From contig CAKSFP010000008.1 in assembly GCA_934454585.1 (NCBI GenBank), positions 1-64,000 of the forward strand: a stretch of DNA of 64,000 nt. Direction: 5' to 3'. The stretch is from an uncultured Clostridia bacterium (GTDB lineage Bacteria > Bacillota > Clostridia > UMGS1810). Positions within the stretch are counted from its first letter, which is position 1. Every line of letters begins with the position of its first letter. The notes below the pieces were generated by a model. The model was not told where the DNA came from, searched no databases, and saw only the letters and a program-made list of their open reading frames with translations. Both the position numbers and the translations under genes were made by a program. Below, piece after piece: positions 25,072 through 34,023 of this stretch.

Positions 25072-26022
25072 TTATTTGATCAGTAATGCATCTCTCTCAA
25101 ACGGTTCGGAGAACACATAGTCGCCGAACGAATCCACCTTGACTCCGTCGATCAAAAACTGCACTTTGTCGATATCGGGCAGCTCCGTGAGCGAATTCAC
25201 AATGGAGTATATCGCCATGGTCGCCTCGGTTGTGCCGCCGGAGAATTTGCTTATAAAATCCTCGGACAGGTTTACAAAACATATGCCCTCTTTTGTCTCC
25301 ACCGAAAGCACCTTTGTTTCCTTCGGCACCGTTGCGTATGCGTCGCCGCCGTCGGGACCTTTGGTGATTTCCGTTACGATGGTTTTCTCAAGACTGTTGT
25401 CTACAAGAGTTGCCTTGCGGCGCTCCGCCGTGAGGTACTGCGCATTGCCGTCCGCAAAATACAGCGTCATGTATTTTTGCGTCACATTCTCACTCGAGCT
25501 GCGGGTAAACACAATGTCGCTCTCGCCGAGAGCGCCCACAGGCGTGCCCTGGGAGTTGAGCAAGGGCTTGCCGTCCACCGTGATGACAACCTTGTCAATG
25601 CCGTCCAGACCGCACAGAGTTTTCACTATTGAATAACGGGCAATAAGCTCCGCACTCTTGGCGTTATCGCCGTCGTAGGTGAGAAATTCTCTCGACAAAT
25701 CCACGGTGACGGTCAGATCGGCAGTTTCTATGCCGCCAAGCGAAGTGCCGTTAGGGATTGCCGCGCGGAGATTGGTGTCCACAGGGCCTTTTATCAATTC
25801 GTTCATAACCGCCTCGGGCAAAGAATCGCGCGTGTCACAGGTTATCATGCGTTTTTCCGAGCCGATGTCATTGTAGTCCGCATTGGCAAAATACAACGAC
25901 ACTTCAGAGCTGTACTTGCCGTCGCCGGTTGCGGTGTCCTTGCCTACGCCGCATGACGAGGCAGCGAGTGCAACAAAGACAAGTGTGAGAAATGTCAAAA
26001 ATCTTTTTGTTTTCATCTTCAT
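25072..26022 (-). CDS. lipoprotein with two GerMN domains
   Basis: Secreted lipoprotein: signal 'FLTFLTLVFVALAASSC' with Cys near residue 24. Two GerMN (sporulation/germination) domains follow, about 40-160 and 180-310. Each has a 'LYFANADYNDI' or 'LYFADGNAQYLTAERR' strand and a 'VMNELIKGP' or 'IVTEITKGP' helix. The pairing repeats in 'VTVDLSREFL' and 'CFVNLSEDFI'. GerM-like proteins sit at the forespore or cell-wall surface. The ATG at 26022 follows AAGGAGATATATTTC. It lies 54 bp after the histidine kinase, suggesting that the kinase-regulator pair controls wall or spore-coat remodelling. Confidence 0.88.
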   Translation of the reverse strand: MKMKTKRFLTFLTLVFVALAASSCGVGKDTATGDGKYSSEVSLYFANADYNDIGSEKRMITCDTRDSLPEAVMNELIKGPVDTNLRAAIPNGTSLGGIETADLTVTVDLSREFLTYDGDNAKSAELIARYSIVKTLCGLDGIDKVVITVDGKPLLNSQGTPVGALGESDIVFTRSSSENVTQKYMTLYFADGNAQYLTAERRKATLVDNSLEKTIVTEITKGPDGGDAYATVPKETKVLSVETKEGICFVNLSEDFISKFSGGTTEATMAIYSIVNSLTELPDIDKVQFLIDGVKVDSFGDYVFSEPFERDALLIK

Positions 26023-26076
26023 GAAATATATCTCCTTCCGGCGGATGGTATCCGCAGTATCGGTCAAATGTGCAAA

Positions 26077-27516
26077 TCATATGCAAGGAACAGTGATCGT
26101 AAATGTCGAGCCGATATTCGGTTCACTTTCAACATCTATCCGTCCGCCGTGGAACTCTATAGCCGCAAGTGCAATGGAAAGTCCAAGTCCGGTACCTCCC
26201 GTATCGCGCGAACGCGCCTTGTCCACACGGTAAAATCTCTCGAAAATCTTCTCCCTGTCGGCCTCCGATATACCCACGCCGTTGTCGCTGACTGCAATAA
26301 TCGCCTTTTGCCCCTCACGGCGCAGCGATACATTTACCTTTCCGAATTCGTTTGAATATTTTATAGCATTGTCCACAATGTTGTATATACCCTGCCACAG
26401 CATGTCCTTATTTGCCATGACATACACTTCCTCCGGCGCATCTACCGTAAGACTTATCTCGTCACGGTTGGCAATCGGCATAAGATTCTTCTCTATTCCG
26501 GCGAGAATCTCGCCGAGCGGAGTTATATCCATGCCGGCCTCGAGTTTTTCGGAATCGGTGTCCATCTTTGTGATGTAGAGCAATTTGTTGACAATTCGAT
26601 TGAGCCTGTCAACCTCGCTGTTCATATCGATGAGAAATTCGCGCACATAATCCATGTCTATGTCAGGAGCCTGCAAAATAGAATCCGCCATAAGCTTGAT
26701 AGAACTTAGCGGAGTCTTAAGCTCATGCGACGCATTGGACACAAACTCAACTCTCTTGTGCTCAAGGTTCACCACCTTATCACTCATCTCATTGAACGCG
26801 ACCGCAAGACGCGATATCTCGTCATTGCCGCTTATGTCAAGCTTTTCGTCCAAAATACCATCACTGGACATAGAGGTTATGGTATTGGTGAAGTTTACGA
26901 TTCTCTTTGTCATAAGATTTGCAACAATGAAGATTATTATCCCCACAAGCAGCGACACAATGAATGTAAGCAATGCGATATCGTTCTTCGCTGCACTTCG
27001 AAACGCCGCCACTTCTTCGGTGGTATACACCACATTTACCACGCCGCTGACCGTTCCGTAGCGCATTATAGGTGCCGCTGCGTCAAGCATCATTATTTTG
27101 TCATCGTTATAATACTCACAGTAGCCGGATTTGCCGCCAACAGCTGTAAGTACAGACGGATTGATCTGCGCCTTGTTTATGACATTGTGGTTATTTTGCG
27201 AATCGAATATGACTACGGAATCGCGGTTGAGGATGAGTACTCTCATCTTGGCATCGCCCACGATACTCTTGACAAAATTGCTGAACCGTGCATCCATTAC
27301 ATCGCCGTCGGCGCTGATGTACTCCGGCGCAAAACTCGACACAACATTTGCCATGGTGGTGACATTCATCTTCTGCTCGCGGTACATATATCCTATCATG
27401 GAGTTGAGTATATAGTAGCTCACCAGAATAAGCGTGAGAATCATTACAATAAAGTATGTAATAACCAGTCTCACGGTTATGCTGCTAAGCCTTGTTGACT
27501 TAAAACTAACGGGCAT
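26077..27516 (-). CDS. membrane sensor histidine kinase (WalK/PhoR-like)
   Basis: Classic histidine kinase, 479 aa: transmembrane helix (residues about 16-38), an extracytoplasmic sensor of about 140 residues, and a second helix (about 180-203). A HAMP linker is followed by 'FVSNASHELKTPL' with phospho-acceptor His264, N box 'IVDNAIKYSNE' and G boxes 'SDNGVGIS' and 'GTGLGLSI'. It overlaps the response regulator gene by 11 nt, so the pair is co-translated. Unlike WalK it has no PAS domain between HAMP and the kinase core. Confidence 0.92.
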   Translation of the reverse strand: MPVSFKSTRLSSITVRLVITYFIVMILTLILVSYYILNSMIGYMYREQKMNVTTMANVVSSFAPEYISADGDVMDARFSNFVKSIVGDAKMRVLILNRDSVVIFDSQNNHNVINKAQINPSVLTAVGGKSGYCEYYNDDKIMMLDAAAPIMRYGTVSGVVNVVYTTEEVAAFRSAAKNDIALLTFIVSLLVGIIIFIVANLMTKRIVNFTNTITSMSSDGILDEKLDISGNDEISRLAVAFNEMSDKVVNLEHKRVEFVSNASHELKTPLSSIKLMADSILQAPDIDMDYVREFLIDMNSEVDRLNRIVNKLLYITKMDTDSEKLEAGMDITPLGEILAGIEKNLMPIANRDEISLTVDAPEEVYVMANKDMLWQGIYNIVDNAIKYSNEFGKVNVSLRREGQKAIIAVSDNGVGISEADREKIFERFYRVDKARSRDTGGTGLGLSIALAAIEFHGGRIDVESEPNIGSTFTITVPCI

Positions 27517-28195
27517 CCTTAAAATAATAACCAGCCCCCCATTTTGTCAGCAAATATATCGGTTCTGCGCTGTTCGGCTCTATCTTCTCCCTCAGTCGGC
27601 GCACATGAACATCCACCGTCCTTATATCGCCGGGGTAATCGTAGCCCCAAACAAGGTCAAGCAGATTCTCGCGCGAATACACCTTGCCGGCGTTCGACAC
27701 AAGCAGATCCATCAGATCAAACTCCTTGCTCGTCAGATCGACTGTGCGTCCGTCTATGGTAACGGTGCGCCTGTTGTAGTCGAGCTCCACCGTGCCAACG
27801 CTCATGCGCGCATCGCCGCCCCCGGGCGCCGCAACGGGCGTGACACGGCGCAGTATCGCCTTTACGCGTGCCTTGAGTTCCAGTATGTTAAACGGCTTTG
27901 TTACATAGTCGTCCGCACCGTACTCCAGGCCCATGATTTTGTCCATGTCCTCTGTCTTGGCGGTCACCATGATTATAGGCACATTGGAGAATTCCCGCAC
28001 CTTCTGGCAAACGGTAAGCCCGTCTATCTTCGGGAGCATGAGGTCGAGTATGATTATGCCGACAGTCTTGTCGCGCGAAAGACGCAATGCCTCCTCGCCG
28101 TCATATGCCACCTCAACCGTGTAGCCATCCCTTTCAAAATTAAATTTCATTGCCTTTACGATGACTTTCTCGTCATCAACAATCAATATCTTCAT
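27506..28195 (-). CDS. OmpR/PhoB-family response regulator
   Basis: Receiver domain (residues 1-115) with acidic pocket 'VDDE', phospho-acceptor Asp51 in 'IIILDLMLPKIDG', Thr/Ala switch 'MVTAKTED' and Lys in 'YVTKPFN'. A winged-helix DNA-binding domain follows (about 130-228, 'YSRENLLDLVWGYDYPGDIRTVDVHVRRLREKI'). 229 aa is the standard length. First gene of the leftward operon RR-HK-GerMN-M14; it is a close relative of WalR/PhoP in motif terms. Confidence 0.93.
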   Translation of the reverse strand: MKILIVDDEKVIVKAMKFNFERDGYTVEVAYDGEEALRLSRDKTVGIIILDLMLPKIDGLTVCQKVREFSNVPIIMVTAKTEDMDKIMGLEYGADDYVTKPFNILELKARVKAILRRVTPVAAPGGGDARMSVGTVELDYNRRTVTIDGRTVDLTSKEFDLMDLLVSNAGKVYSRENLLDLVWGYDYPGDIRTVDVHVRRLREKIEPNSAEPIYLLTKWGAGYYFKDAR

Positions 28196-28280
28196 CTATA
28201 TTTAACCTCTCAATTGTCATTTCACAGGAGCATATGTTTTTGAACAAAAGCACACCCCATGAAAAAATGCCGAAACTGTT

Positions 28281-29699
28281 TTATTCGAGAAAGTCTTTAA
28301 GCTTTCTGCTCCTGCTCGGATGGCGCAGTTTACGCAACGCCTTTGCCTCGATCTGGCGAATTCTCTCACGAGTCACCTGGAACTCGCCTCCGACTTCTTC
28401 GAGAGTCCTTGCCCTGCCGTCCTCAAGACCGAAACGCAGTTTGAGCACCTTTGCCTCACGGGGAGTCAGGGTATCGAGCACCTCAACAAGCTGCTCTTTG
28501 AGCAGCATGAACGCTGCCATGTCTGCCGGCGCCGGCGCATCGTTATCCGGTATAAAATCGCCGAGAATGCTGTCCTCCTCCTCGCCGATAGGTGTTTCAA
28601 GGGACACCGGCTCCTGAGCAATCTTCATTATCTCACGAACACGCTCCTCGTTCATGTTCATTGCCTCGGCAATCTCGTCAACGCGCGGCTCTCTGCCGTT
28701 TTCCTGAAGCAACTGACGCGATACCCGAATCAACTTGTTTATGGTCTCCACCATGTGCACGGGGATTCTGATTGTGCGTGCCTGGTCGGCTATGGAACGC
28801 GTTATCGCCTGTCTTATCCACCATGTGGCATAGGTGGAAAACTTATATCCCTTTGTGTAGTCAAATTTCTCGACAGCTTTTATGAGGCCGAGATTTCCCT
28901 CCTGAATAAGGTCAAGGAAGAGCATACCTCTGCCCACATATCGCTTCGCTATGCTGACAACAAGTCTCAGATTCGCCTCGGCAAGTCTCTTTTTTGCCGC
29001 TTCGTCGCCGTTGTTCATCCGCTCGGCGAGTTTTATCTCCTCCTGAGCCGAGAGAAGCGGCACTTTGCCTATCTCTTTAAGATACATTCTCACCGGGTCA
29101 TCCAGTCCTATGCCCTCGGGCACAGTGAGGTCAATCTCCTCCTCGTTCGACTGGATCTCCTCCAACTCCTGGTCAAGATCCTCAACAACTTCTATTCCGT
29201 TGGACTCGAGGATTTCATAAACCTTCTCCATCTGCTCCGGCTCCATGTGAATATCCTGGAGTTTATCCATAATATCCTTGTAGGACAGCACACCGTTTTT
29301 CTTGCCGAGGCTGATGAGCTCCGCAACCATGGCAGCCTTTTTCGGCGCCGAAATCTCCTGCTGTTTTTCGCTCTGTTTGTCCTTTGCCTCAGCTTTTATA
29401 TTTTTTTCGTTTTTCTCGTTTTTCTCGTTTTTCTCGATTTTCTCACTCTTTGTTGTCTTTGCCTTTTCCGTTTTTGCCGTTTTCGGTTTTTCGGCAGTCT
29501 TGGGTTTCGCTGCGGTTTTTTTTGCTTTTTCGGCAGTTTCGGCCTTTTTTTCTTTTTCACTCTTTTGAGCCTTCGTCGCGGTTTTCTTTTCGGCACTCGG
29601 TTTTGCCGGTGCTTTATTTGTCGGCTTTTTAGCGCTTCCCTCGTCTTTTTTGATGTCTTTGGTCATTTCCTTATCCAATTTACAAAACCTCACTTCCAT
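28281..29699 (-). CDS. rpoD: primary sigma factor RpoD/SigA
   Basis: Housekeeping sigma-70 factor. Region 1.2 'DPVRMYLKEIGKVPLL', region 2 'NLRLVVSIAKRYVGRGMLFLDLIQEGNLGLIKAVEKFDYTKG' with the -10-reading 'STYATWWIRQAI', region 3 and region 4 'VTRERIRQIEAKALRKLRHP' are intact. The first 110 residues are a Lys/Ala/Glu-rich low-complexity tail, including a repeated EKN unit, in place of a normal region 1.1. The start is uncertain: ATG 29699 has GGTG 7 nt upstream. A TTG at 29678, with GGAAGTGAGG upstream, is as plausible, and ATG 29666 is possible. It follows dnaG, the usual operon order. Confidence 0.95.
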   Translation of the reverse strand: MEVRFCKLDKEMTKDIKKDEGSAKKPTNKAPAKPSAEKKTATKAQKSEKEKKAETAEKAKKTAAKPKTAEKPKTAKTEKAKTTKSEKIEKNEKNEKNEKNIKAEAKDKQSEKQQEISAPKKAAMVAELISLGKKNGVLSYKDIMDKLQDIHMEPEQMEKVYEILESNGIEVVEDLDQELEEIQSNEEEIDLTVPEGIGLDDPVRMYLKEIGKVPLLSAQEEIKLAERMNNGDEAAKKRLAEANLRLVVSIAKRYVGRGMLFLDLIQEGNLGLIKAVEKFDYTKGYKFSTYATWWIRQAITRSIADQARTIRIPVHMVETINKLIRVSRQLLQENGREPRVDEIAEAMNMNEERVREIMKIAQEPVSLETPIGEEEDSILGDFIPDNDAPAPADMAAFMLLKEQLVEVLDTLTPREAKVLKLRFGLEDGRARTLEEVGGEFQVTRERIRQIEAKALRKLRHPSRSRKLKDFLE

Positions 29700-29738
29700 T
29701 AATATTCACCGTACGGGTTTGCGATAACAGTGAATTTG

Positions 29739-31487
29739 TCATTTGTTTTTAAGCATCCTGTTAAGCTCGTCCAGATTATTCTCATTGGAATTTATCAAAG
29801 CCAGAATGTCTTTCTTCTTCATTTCCGCAGCAATCACACGCATATAGTCCGCATACGCCTTGTCGTTGCTCTCGGCATCTGTATCGATGCTGAGTATCCG
29901 CGCAAGATCTGCCGCGCCGTCCTCGTCGCCCGAATAGTGCGCCGTAAGTTGGCTCGGCGTCGGACCATGCGTTGTTTCATAGCATTCCTTTATATATTTT
30001 AGGAGTCCGATGTGAAATTCAGACTCGAAAATGCTCTCATTTATTTCGTCCTTGTGCTTATTGTAGACAGTTTTGTCAAAAATTATAAGTGCAAGCAGTT
30101 GTTCGCGCGCATTGTTGAGTGTATCCTCGCCCGACGGACGGCTTTTTTTTAACTGCAATATCAGCGGATCGGCAACCTTTACCGCCGGAGCGGAATTCTT
30201 TGCGGCGGTCATGCCGAGTTGGGCGTTTATCGCATTTGCCGACACCTTTGTGCGCGATGACAGCATATTCACATACACATCCCTCTCCACAGACGATTTT
30301 ATCAGTTTGAGATAATCTATCACTTCGCTGACATAATCCACCACATCACGAGGGTTGCCAATGTCATATTTCGCAGCAAAATAGTCCATGACATACTCCA
30401 TGTCATTTTTGCGCGCGCCGAGCACCACCTTGAACCGCTCCACGCCGTTTGCTTTGATAAATTCGTCCGGGTCCTTGCTTGCGCCCATGTCTATAACAGA
30501 TATTTTTATGTCATATTCCCTCAGCATGGATATGGCCCTCAACCGTGCCATACACCCGGCGTTATCGCCGTCATAGCATATAACCGTCTCGGAAAAATTA
30601 TTAGCCAAAAACTTTGCCTGTTGCGCTGTGAGTGCGGTGCCGAGAGTAGCAACCGTGTTTGAAAATCCGTTTTTTATAAGCGCGATTGTATCCATATACC
30701 CCTCGGTCAGCATGACAAAACGCTGTTTCGACTTTGTAGCTATGTTTACGGCATACAAATTTCTGCTCTTGCTGAACACACTCGATTCCGGCGAATTGAG
30801 ATACTTCGGTTTGCTGTCGTCGAACACCCTGCCGCCGAAAGCAATTATATGACCGGCCCTGTCGAATATCGGAAACATCAGACGATTTCGGAACATATCG
30901 TAATATCTGCCCGATTCATGCCGCTTTATGAGTCCGGCGTCAAATATCTCCGACTCTGTGTATTCCTTAGTCTTTAAGTAGTCAAAAAGCGAATTCCAAC
31001 TGTCGGGCGCATATCCGAGCCAGAAGTTTTTCACAACAGTGCCGGAGAGCTGTCGTTTTTTCAGATATTCTATACATTTTTGACTTTCCTTAAGCTGTTC
31101 GTAAAAGAAAATTGCCGCCTCGCGGTTTATATCATATATTATCTCTTTTCGTCTCTTTGCCGCCTCGGCGCTTTGTTTATTCTGCGGCGCCACCTCCGGC
31201 AACACTATGCCCGATTCGTCCGCAAGCTTTTTCACCGCCTCGTAAAACGGGATGTTATCCATGCGCATTACAAACGATATTACATCGCCGCCGACTCCGC
31301 AGCCGAAACAATGAAATATGCCCCTTTGCGGTGACACAGAGAACGACGGTGTCTTTTCGTTGTGGAACGGACACAGACCGATATAGGAATTGCCCGCTTT
31401 TTTCAGTTGTACATATTTTGACACGACATCGTATATATCATTGCGATCTGCCACATCGCGGATTATATATTCGGGAAACATTGTCAC
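29739..31487 (-). CDS. dnaG: DNA primase
   Basis: Makes RNA primers for replication. An N-terminal zinc-binding domain 'CPFHNEKTPSFSVSPQRGIFHCFGCGVGGD' (residues about 40-70) precedes the TOPRIM core with 'LTEGYMDTIAL', 'GTALTAQQ' and 'CYDGDNAG', and a C-terminal helicase-binding region. 582 aa is normal. GTG at 31487 is preferred because AGGAGG lies 7 nt upstream; the ATG two codons later is 13 nt away. It is between dgt and rpoD, a conserved clostridial order. Confidence 0.95.
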   Translation of the reverse strand: MTMFPEYIIRDVADRNDIYDVVSKYVQLKKAGNSYIGLCPFHNEKTPSFSVSPQRGIFHCFGCGVGGDVISFVMRMDNIPFYEAVKKLADESGIVLPEVAPQNKQSAEAAKRRKEIIYDINREAAIFFYEQLKESQKCIEYLKKRQLSGTVVKNFWLGYAPDSWNSLFDYLKTKEYTESEIFDAGLIKRHESGRYYDMFRNRLMFPIFDRAGHIIAFGGRVFDDSKPKYLNSPESSVFSKSRNLYAVNIATKSKQRFVMLTEGYMDTIALIKNGFSNTVATLGTALTAQQAKFLANNFSETVICYDGDNAGCMARLRAISMLREYDIKISVIDMGASKDPDEFIKANGVERFKVVLGARKNDMEYVMDYFAAKYDIGNPRDVVDYVSEVIDYLKLIKSSVERDVYVNMLSSRTKVSANAINAQLGMTAAKNSAPAVKVADPLILQLKKSRPSGEDTLNNAREQLLALIIFDKTVYNKHKDEINESIFESEFHIGLLKYIKECYETTHGPTPSQLTAHYSGDEDGAADLARILSIDTDAESNDKAYADYMRVIAAEMKKKDILALINSNENNLDELNRMLKNK

Positions 31488-31690
31488 GGCAATTCCTCCT
31501 TTCGGGTATACTTAACTTAACAAAAAGGTTCGGAGGGGTATATTTTATTTTGTGTGAGTGAGTTCAGCGCCACCGCACTGCTGTCCGAGCGAGCCGAAAT
31601 AAATTATACCCCTCCGAACCGATTCACTGTACAACCCCAATAACCCGTTGTCCCACATAACATTATTCGACAAACACCGCCGAAAATCCT
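31488..31690. repeat. intergenic region with wobble-hairpin element
   Basis: The element's arms are 31527-31550 and 31597-31620, pairing at 23 of 24 positions; the loop has core GAGTTCAGCGCC at 31561. It sits between dgt and dnaG, so the leftward transcript would cross it. Nothing else is seen here. Confidence 0.7.
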
Positions 31691-32680
31691 TTATATCGGC
31701 AAAAATAATTTCTTGAAATAATTCACACAATATATGTCCGTCATTCCGGCAATATAGTCGCACACCGCCACGGAGCGGTCATACAAATTGAGCATTCGTC
31801 TGTATTCGTCCGGCATCTTTTCCGGGTATTTCATGAAATAATCGTACAGCTCGCCAATGATAAACTTCGCCTGATAATCCCTGTTGCCCAACTTGTTGTA
31901 CACATTCTCGAACATATAGGTGCGCAGCGCCATCATCGCAGATTCAATCGTTTTGCTCATCACGATTTCGCCCTTTTTCATGCTCTCCGTCACAATATCG
32001 GTGATAAGCGTATTTATCCGCTGTGAATGACTGTTTCCAAGAATTTCGCGATATTCCGACGGGATATCTGCGGCGGATATTATGCCTGCCCTCACCGCAT
32101 CATCTATGTCATGGTTTATGTAGGCAAACCTGTCGGCAAACTTCACAATGAACCCCTCTGCCGTCGCAGCAATGTGCTCTCCCGTGTGCGACACTATTCC
32201 GTTGCGCACTTCCCATGTCAGGTTGAGCCCGTTTCCGTCTTTCTCGAGAATGTCCACAACACGCAGACTCTGCTCATAGTGACGGAATCCGCTCGGCGCA
32301 ATTTCGTTGAGTGCCCTCTCGCCGGAATGTCCGAAAGGCGTGTGCCCCAGGTCGTGTCCAAGGCTTATTGCCTCCACAAGATCCTCGTTGAGCCTCAGCG
32401 CCCGCGCTATGGTGCGCGCTATCTGCGCCACCTCGAGCGTGTGAGTCAGGCGCGTCCTGTAGTGGTCGTTGTCAAGCGAGATAAACACCTGCGTCTTGTG
32501 CTTCAGCCGCCGGAAAGACTTGCAGTGGATTATCCTGTCCCTGTCTCGTGCGTATTCCGTGCGCAGGTCACATTTTTCTTCCGTTCTGTCCCGTCCGCGT
32601 GAGTTTTCCGACAGTTGTGCCCACGGTGCAAGCGTGTCTCTTTCAAGCCTTTCCGTCTGTTCACGAATATTCATTGTCAC
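31691..32680 (-). CDS. dgt: deoxyguanosinetriphosphate triphosphohydrolase-like protein
   Basis: HD-domain dNTP triphosphohydrolase of the dGTPase-like group that precedes dnaG in many Firmicutes. HD residues: 'TRLTHTLEVAQIARTIARAL', 'SLGHDLGHTPFGHSGERAL', and 'VSHTGEH' plus 'FADRFAYINHDIDDA' further on. 329 aa matches the short Firmicute type. GTG at 32680 or ATG at 32674 may be used (GGGGTG upstream). Role: trimming dNTP pools, inferred from family. Confidence 0.92.
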   Translation of the reverse strand: MTMNIREQTERLERDTLAPWAQLSENSRGRDRTEEKCDLRTEYARDRDRIIHCKSFRRLKHKTQVFISLDNDHYRTRLTHTLEVAQIARTIARALRLNEDLVEAISLGHDLGHTPFGHSGERALNEIAPSGFRHYEQSLRVVDILEKDGNGLNLTWEVRNGIVSHTGEHIAATAEGFIVKFADRFAYINHDIDDAVRAGIISAADIPSEYREILGNSHSQRINTLITDIVTESMKKGEIVMSKTIESAMMALRTYMFENVYNKLGNRDYQAKFIIGELYDYFMKYPEKMPDEYRRMLNLYDRSVAVCDYIAGMTDIYCVNYFKKLFLPI

Positions 32681-32797
32681 ACCCCGATTTCATCATGTAT
32701 TGCTATCCGTCGGTGCGGCCCATTCGGCACAGCACCGTGCAATTATATATACTATATATATACGCCGATTTTTGCAAAAATCCTTTTTTATATATTG

Positions 32798-32833
32798 AAA
32801 CACCCTCAACCGCACAACCGATTGAGGGTGTTT
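32798..32833 (-). terminator. serCA terminator
   Basis: AAACACCCTCAA pairs with TTGAGGGTGTTT around a 12-nt loop, directly after the serA stop codon. Confidence 0.85.
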
Positions 32834-32842
32834 ATATAACAA

Positions 32843-34012
32843 TTAAAACTCTATCACTCTTACCTTGCACACGCCGTCAAGCGCCGCGATTCTATCGCAG
32901 ATGTCCGCCGGGACAGTGTCCACATCGACTATCGTATACGCAAAGTCCTTTTTGCTCTTGTTAAGCATATTCACAATATTTATGCTGTTCTCCGAAAATA
33001 TAGCGGAAAAGCTCGAGAGCATATTTGGGATATTCTTGTGTGCAATCGTAACTCTGTATTTGCTGTCCACGGGCAAATCGCAATTCGGAAAGTTGACCGA
33101 ATTTTTAATTGTGCCGAATTTGATGAAATCCGAAAGTTCATCTGCTGCCATGACAGCGCAGTTATCCTCGGATTCCGGAGTGGACGCACCCAGGTGAGGA
33201 ATATTTATTGCCTTTGGCAGTGCCAGAGATTCCTCCGACGGAAAATCCGTCACATAACAAGCGATTTTGCCGCTCTCCATTGCCGCAGCAAGCGCTTTGT
33301 TGTCAACAAGTCCGCCGCGCGCAAAGTTGACGAGCCTTGTTCCCTCGTTCATGCAATCAAACAATTCTTCGCCGATGATGTTCTTTGTGGAATCCATAAG
33401 CGGCATATGAATTGTGATGTAGTCACAACCGGCGACCATGACCTTGAGGTCACTCGATTTTTTAACATGATGCGAAAGCCTCCAAGCCGCATCAACCGAG
33501 ATGTATGGGTCATAACCCACAACATCCATGCCGAGTGCAACGGCAAGATTTGCAACCCTTGCGCCGATTGCGCCGAGACCGATTACGCCGAGCTTTTTGC
33601 CGCGGATTTCGGGGCCGGCGAATGCGCTCTTGCCTTTTTCCACAAGCTTACCGACATTGTCTCCCTCGCCTTTTAATGTCTTTGCCCAGTCAACCGCATC
33701 GGTAATTTTTCTCGATGCAAGCAAGAATCCTGCCACGGTCAGCTCGGCAACAGCGTTGGCGTTTGCACCCGGAGTGTTGAACACAACGATTCCTTTTTCA
33801 CTGCATTTATCCACAGGGATGTTGTTCACGCCGGCGCCTGCCCTTGCAATCGCCTTGAGATTCTCCGACAGCTCCATGTCATGCATTGAAAAGCTGCGCA
33901 GGATTATTCCGTCAGCCTTGTCCGCACCGTCGTCGCAGATATTAAACATTGCGCCATCCAGGCGGTCAAGACCGCATTTTGCTATTTTGTTTAAGGTTAA
34001 TATATTATACAT
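32843..34012 (-). CDS. serA: D-3-phosphoglycerate dehydrogenase
   Basis: First step of serine biosynthesis (NAD-dependent oxidation of 3-phosphoglycerate). D-isomer 2-hydroxyacid dehydrogenase fold: 'AGAGVNNIPVDKCSEKGI', NAD-binding 'LGVIGLGAIGARVAN', catalytic Arg in 'VNFARGGLVD', a Glu and His in 'NIPHLGASTPESEDN'. A C-terminal ACT domain (about 315-390, 'KNIPNMLSSFSAIFSENSI') is a serine-feedback module. ATG 34012 has GAGGTG 7 nt before it. Directly follows serC. Confidence 0.94.
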   Translation of the reverse strand: MYNILTLNKIAKCGLDRLDGAMFNICDDGADKADGIILRSFSMHDMELSENLKAIARAGAGVNNIPVDKCSEKGIVVFNTPGANANAVAELTVAGFLLASRKITDAVDWAKTLKGEGDNVGKLVEKGKSAFAGPEIRGKKLGVIGLGAIGARVANLAVALGMDVVGYDPYISVDAAWRLSHHVKKSSDLKVMVAGCDYITIHMPLMDSTKNIIGEELFDCMNEGTRLVNFARGGLVDNKALAAAMESGKIACYVTDFPSEESLALPKAINIPHLGASTPESEDNCAVMAADELSDFIKFGTIKNSVNFPNCDLPVDSKYRVTIAHKNIPNMLSSFSAIFSENSINIVNMLNKSKKDFAYTIVDVDTVPADICDRIAALDGVCKVRVIEF

Positions 34013-34023
34013 TCGGCTGCACC

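Noticed and set aside
28320..29702. Plus-strand open frame of 460 codons
   Set aside because: Antisense to rpoD; its composition (Phe/Leu/Cys-rich) is what the complement of Lys/Glu-rich codons gives.
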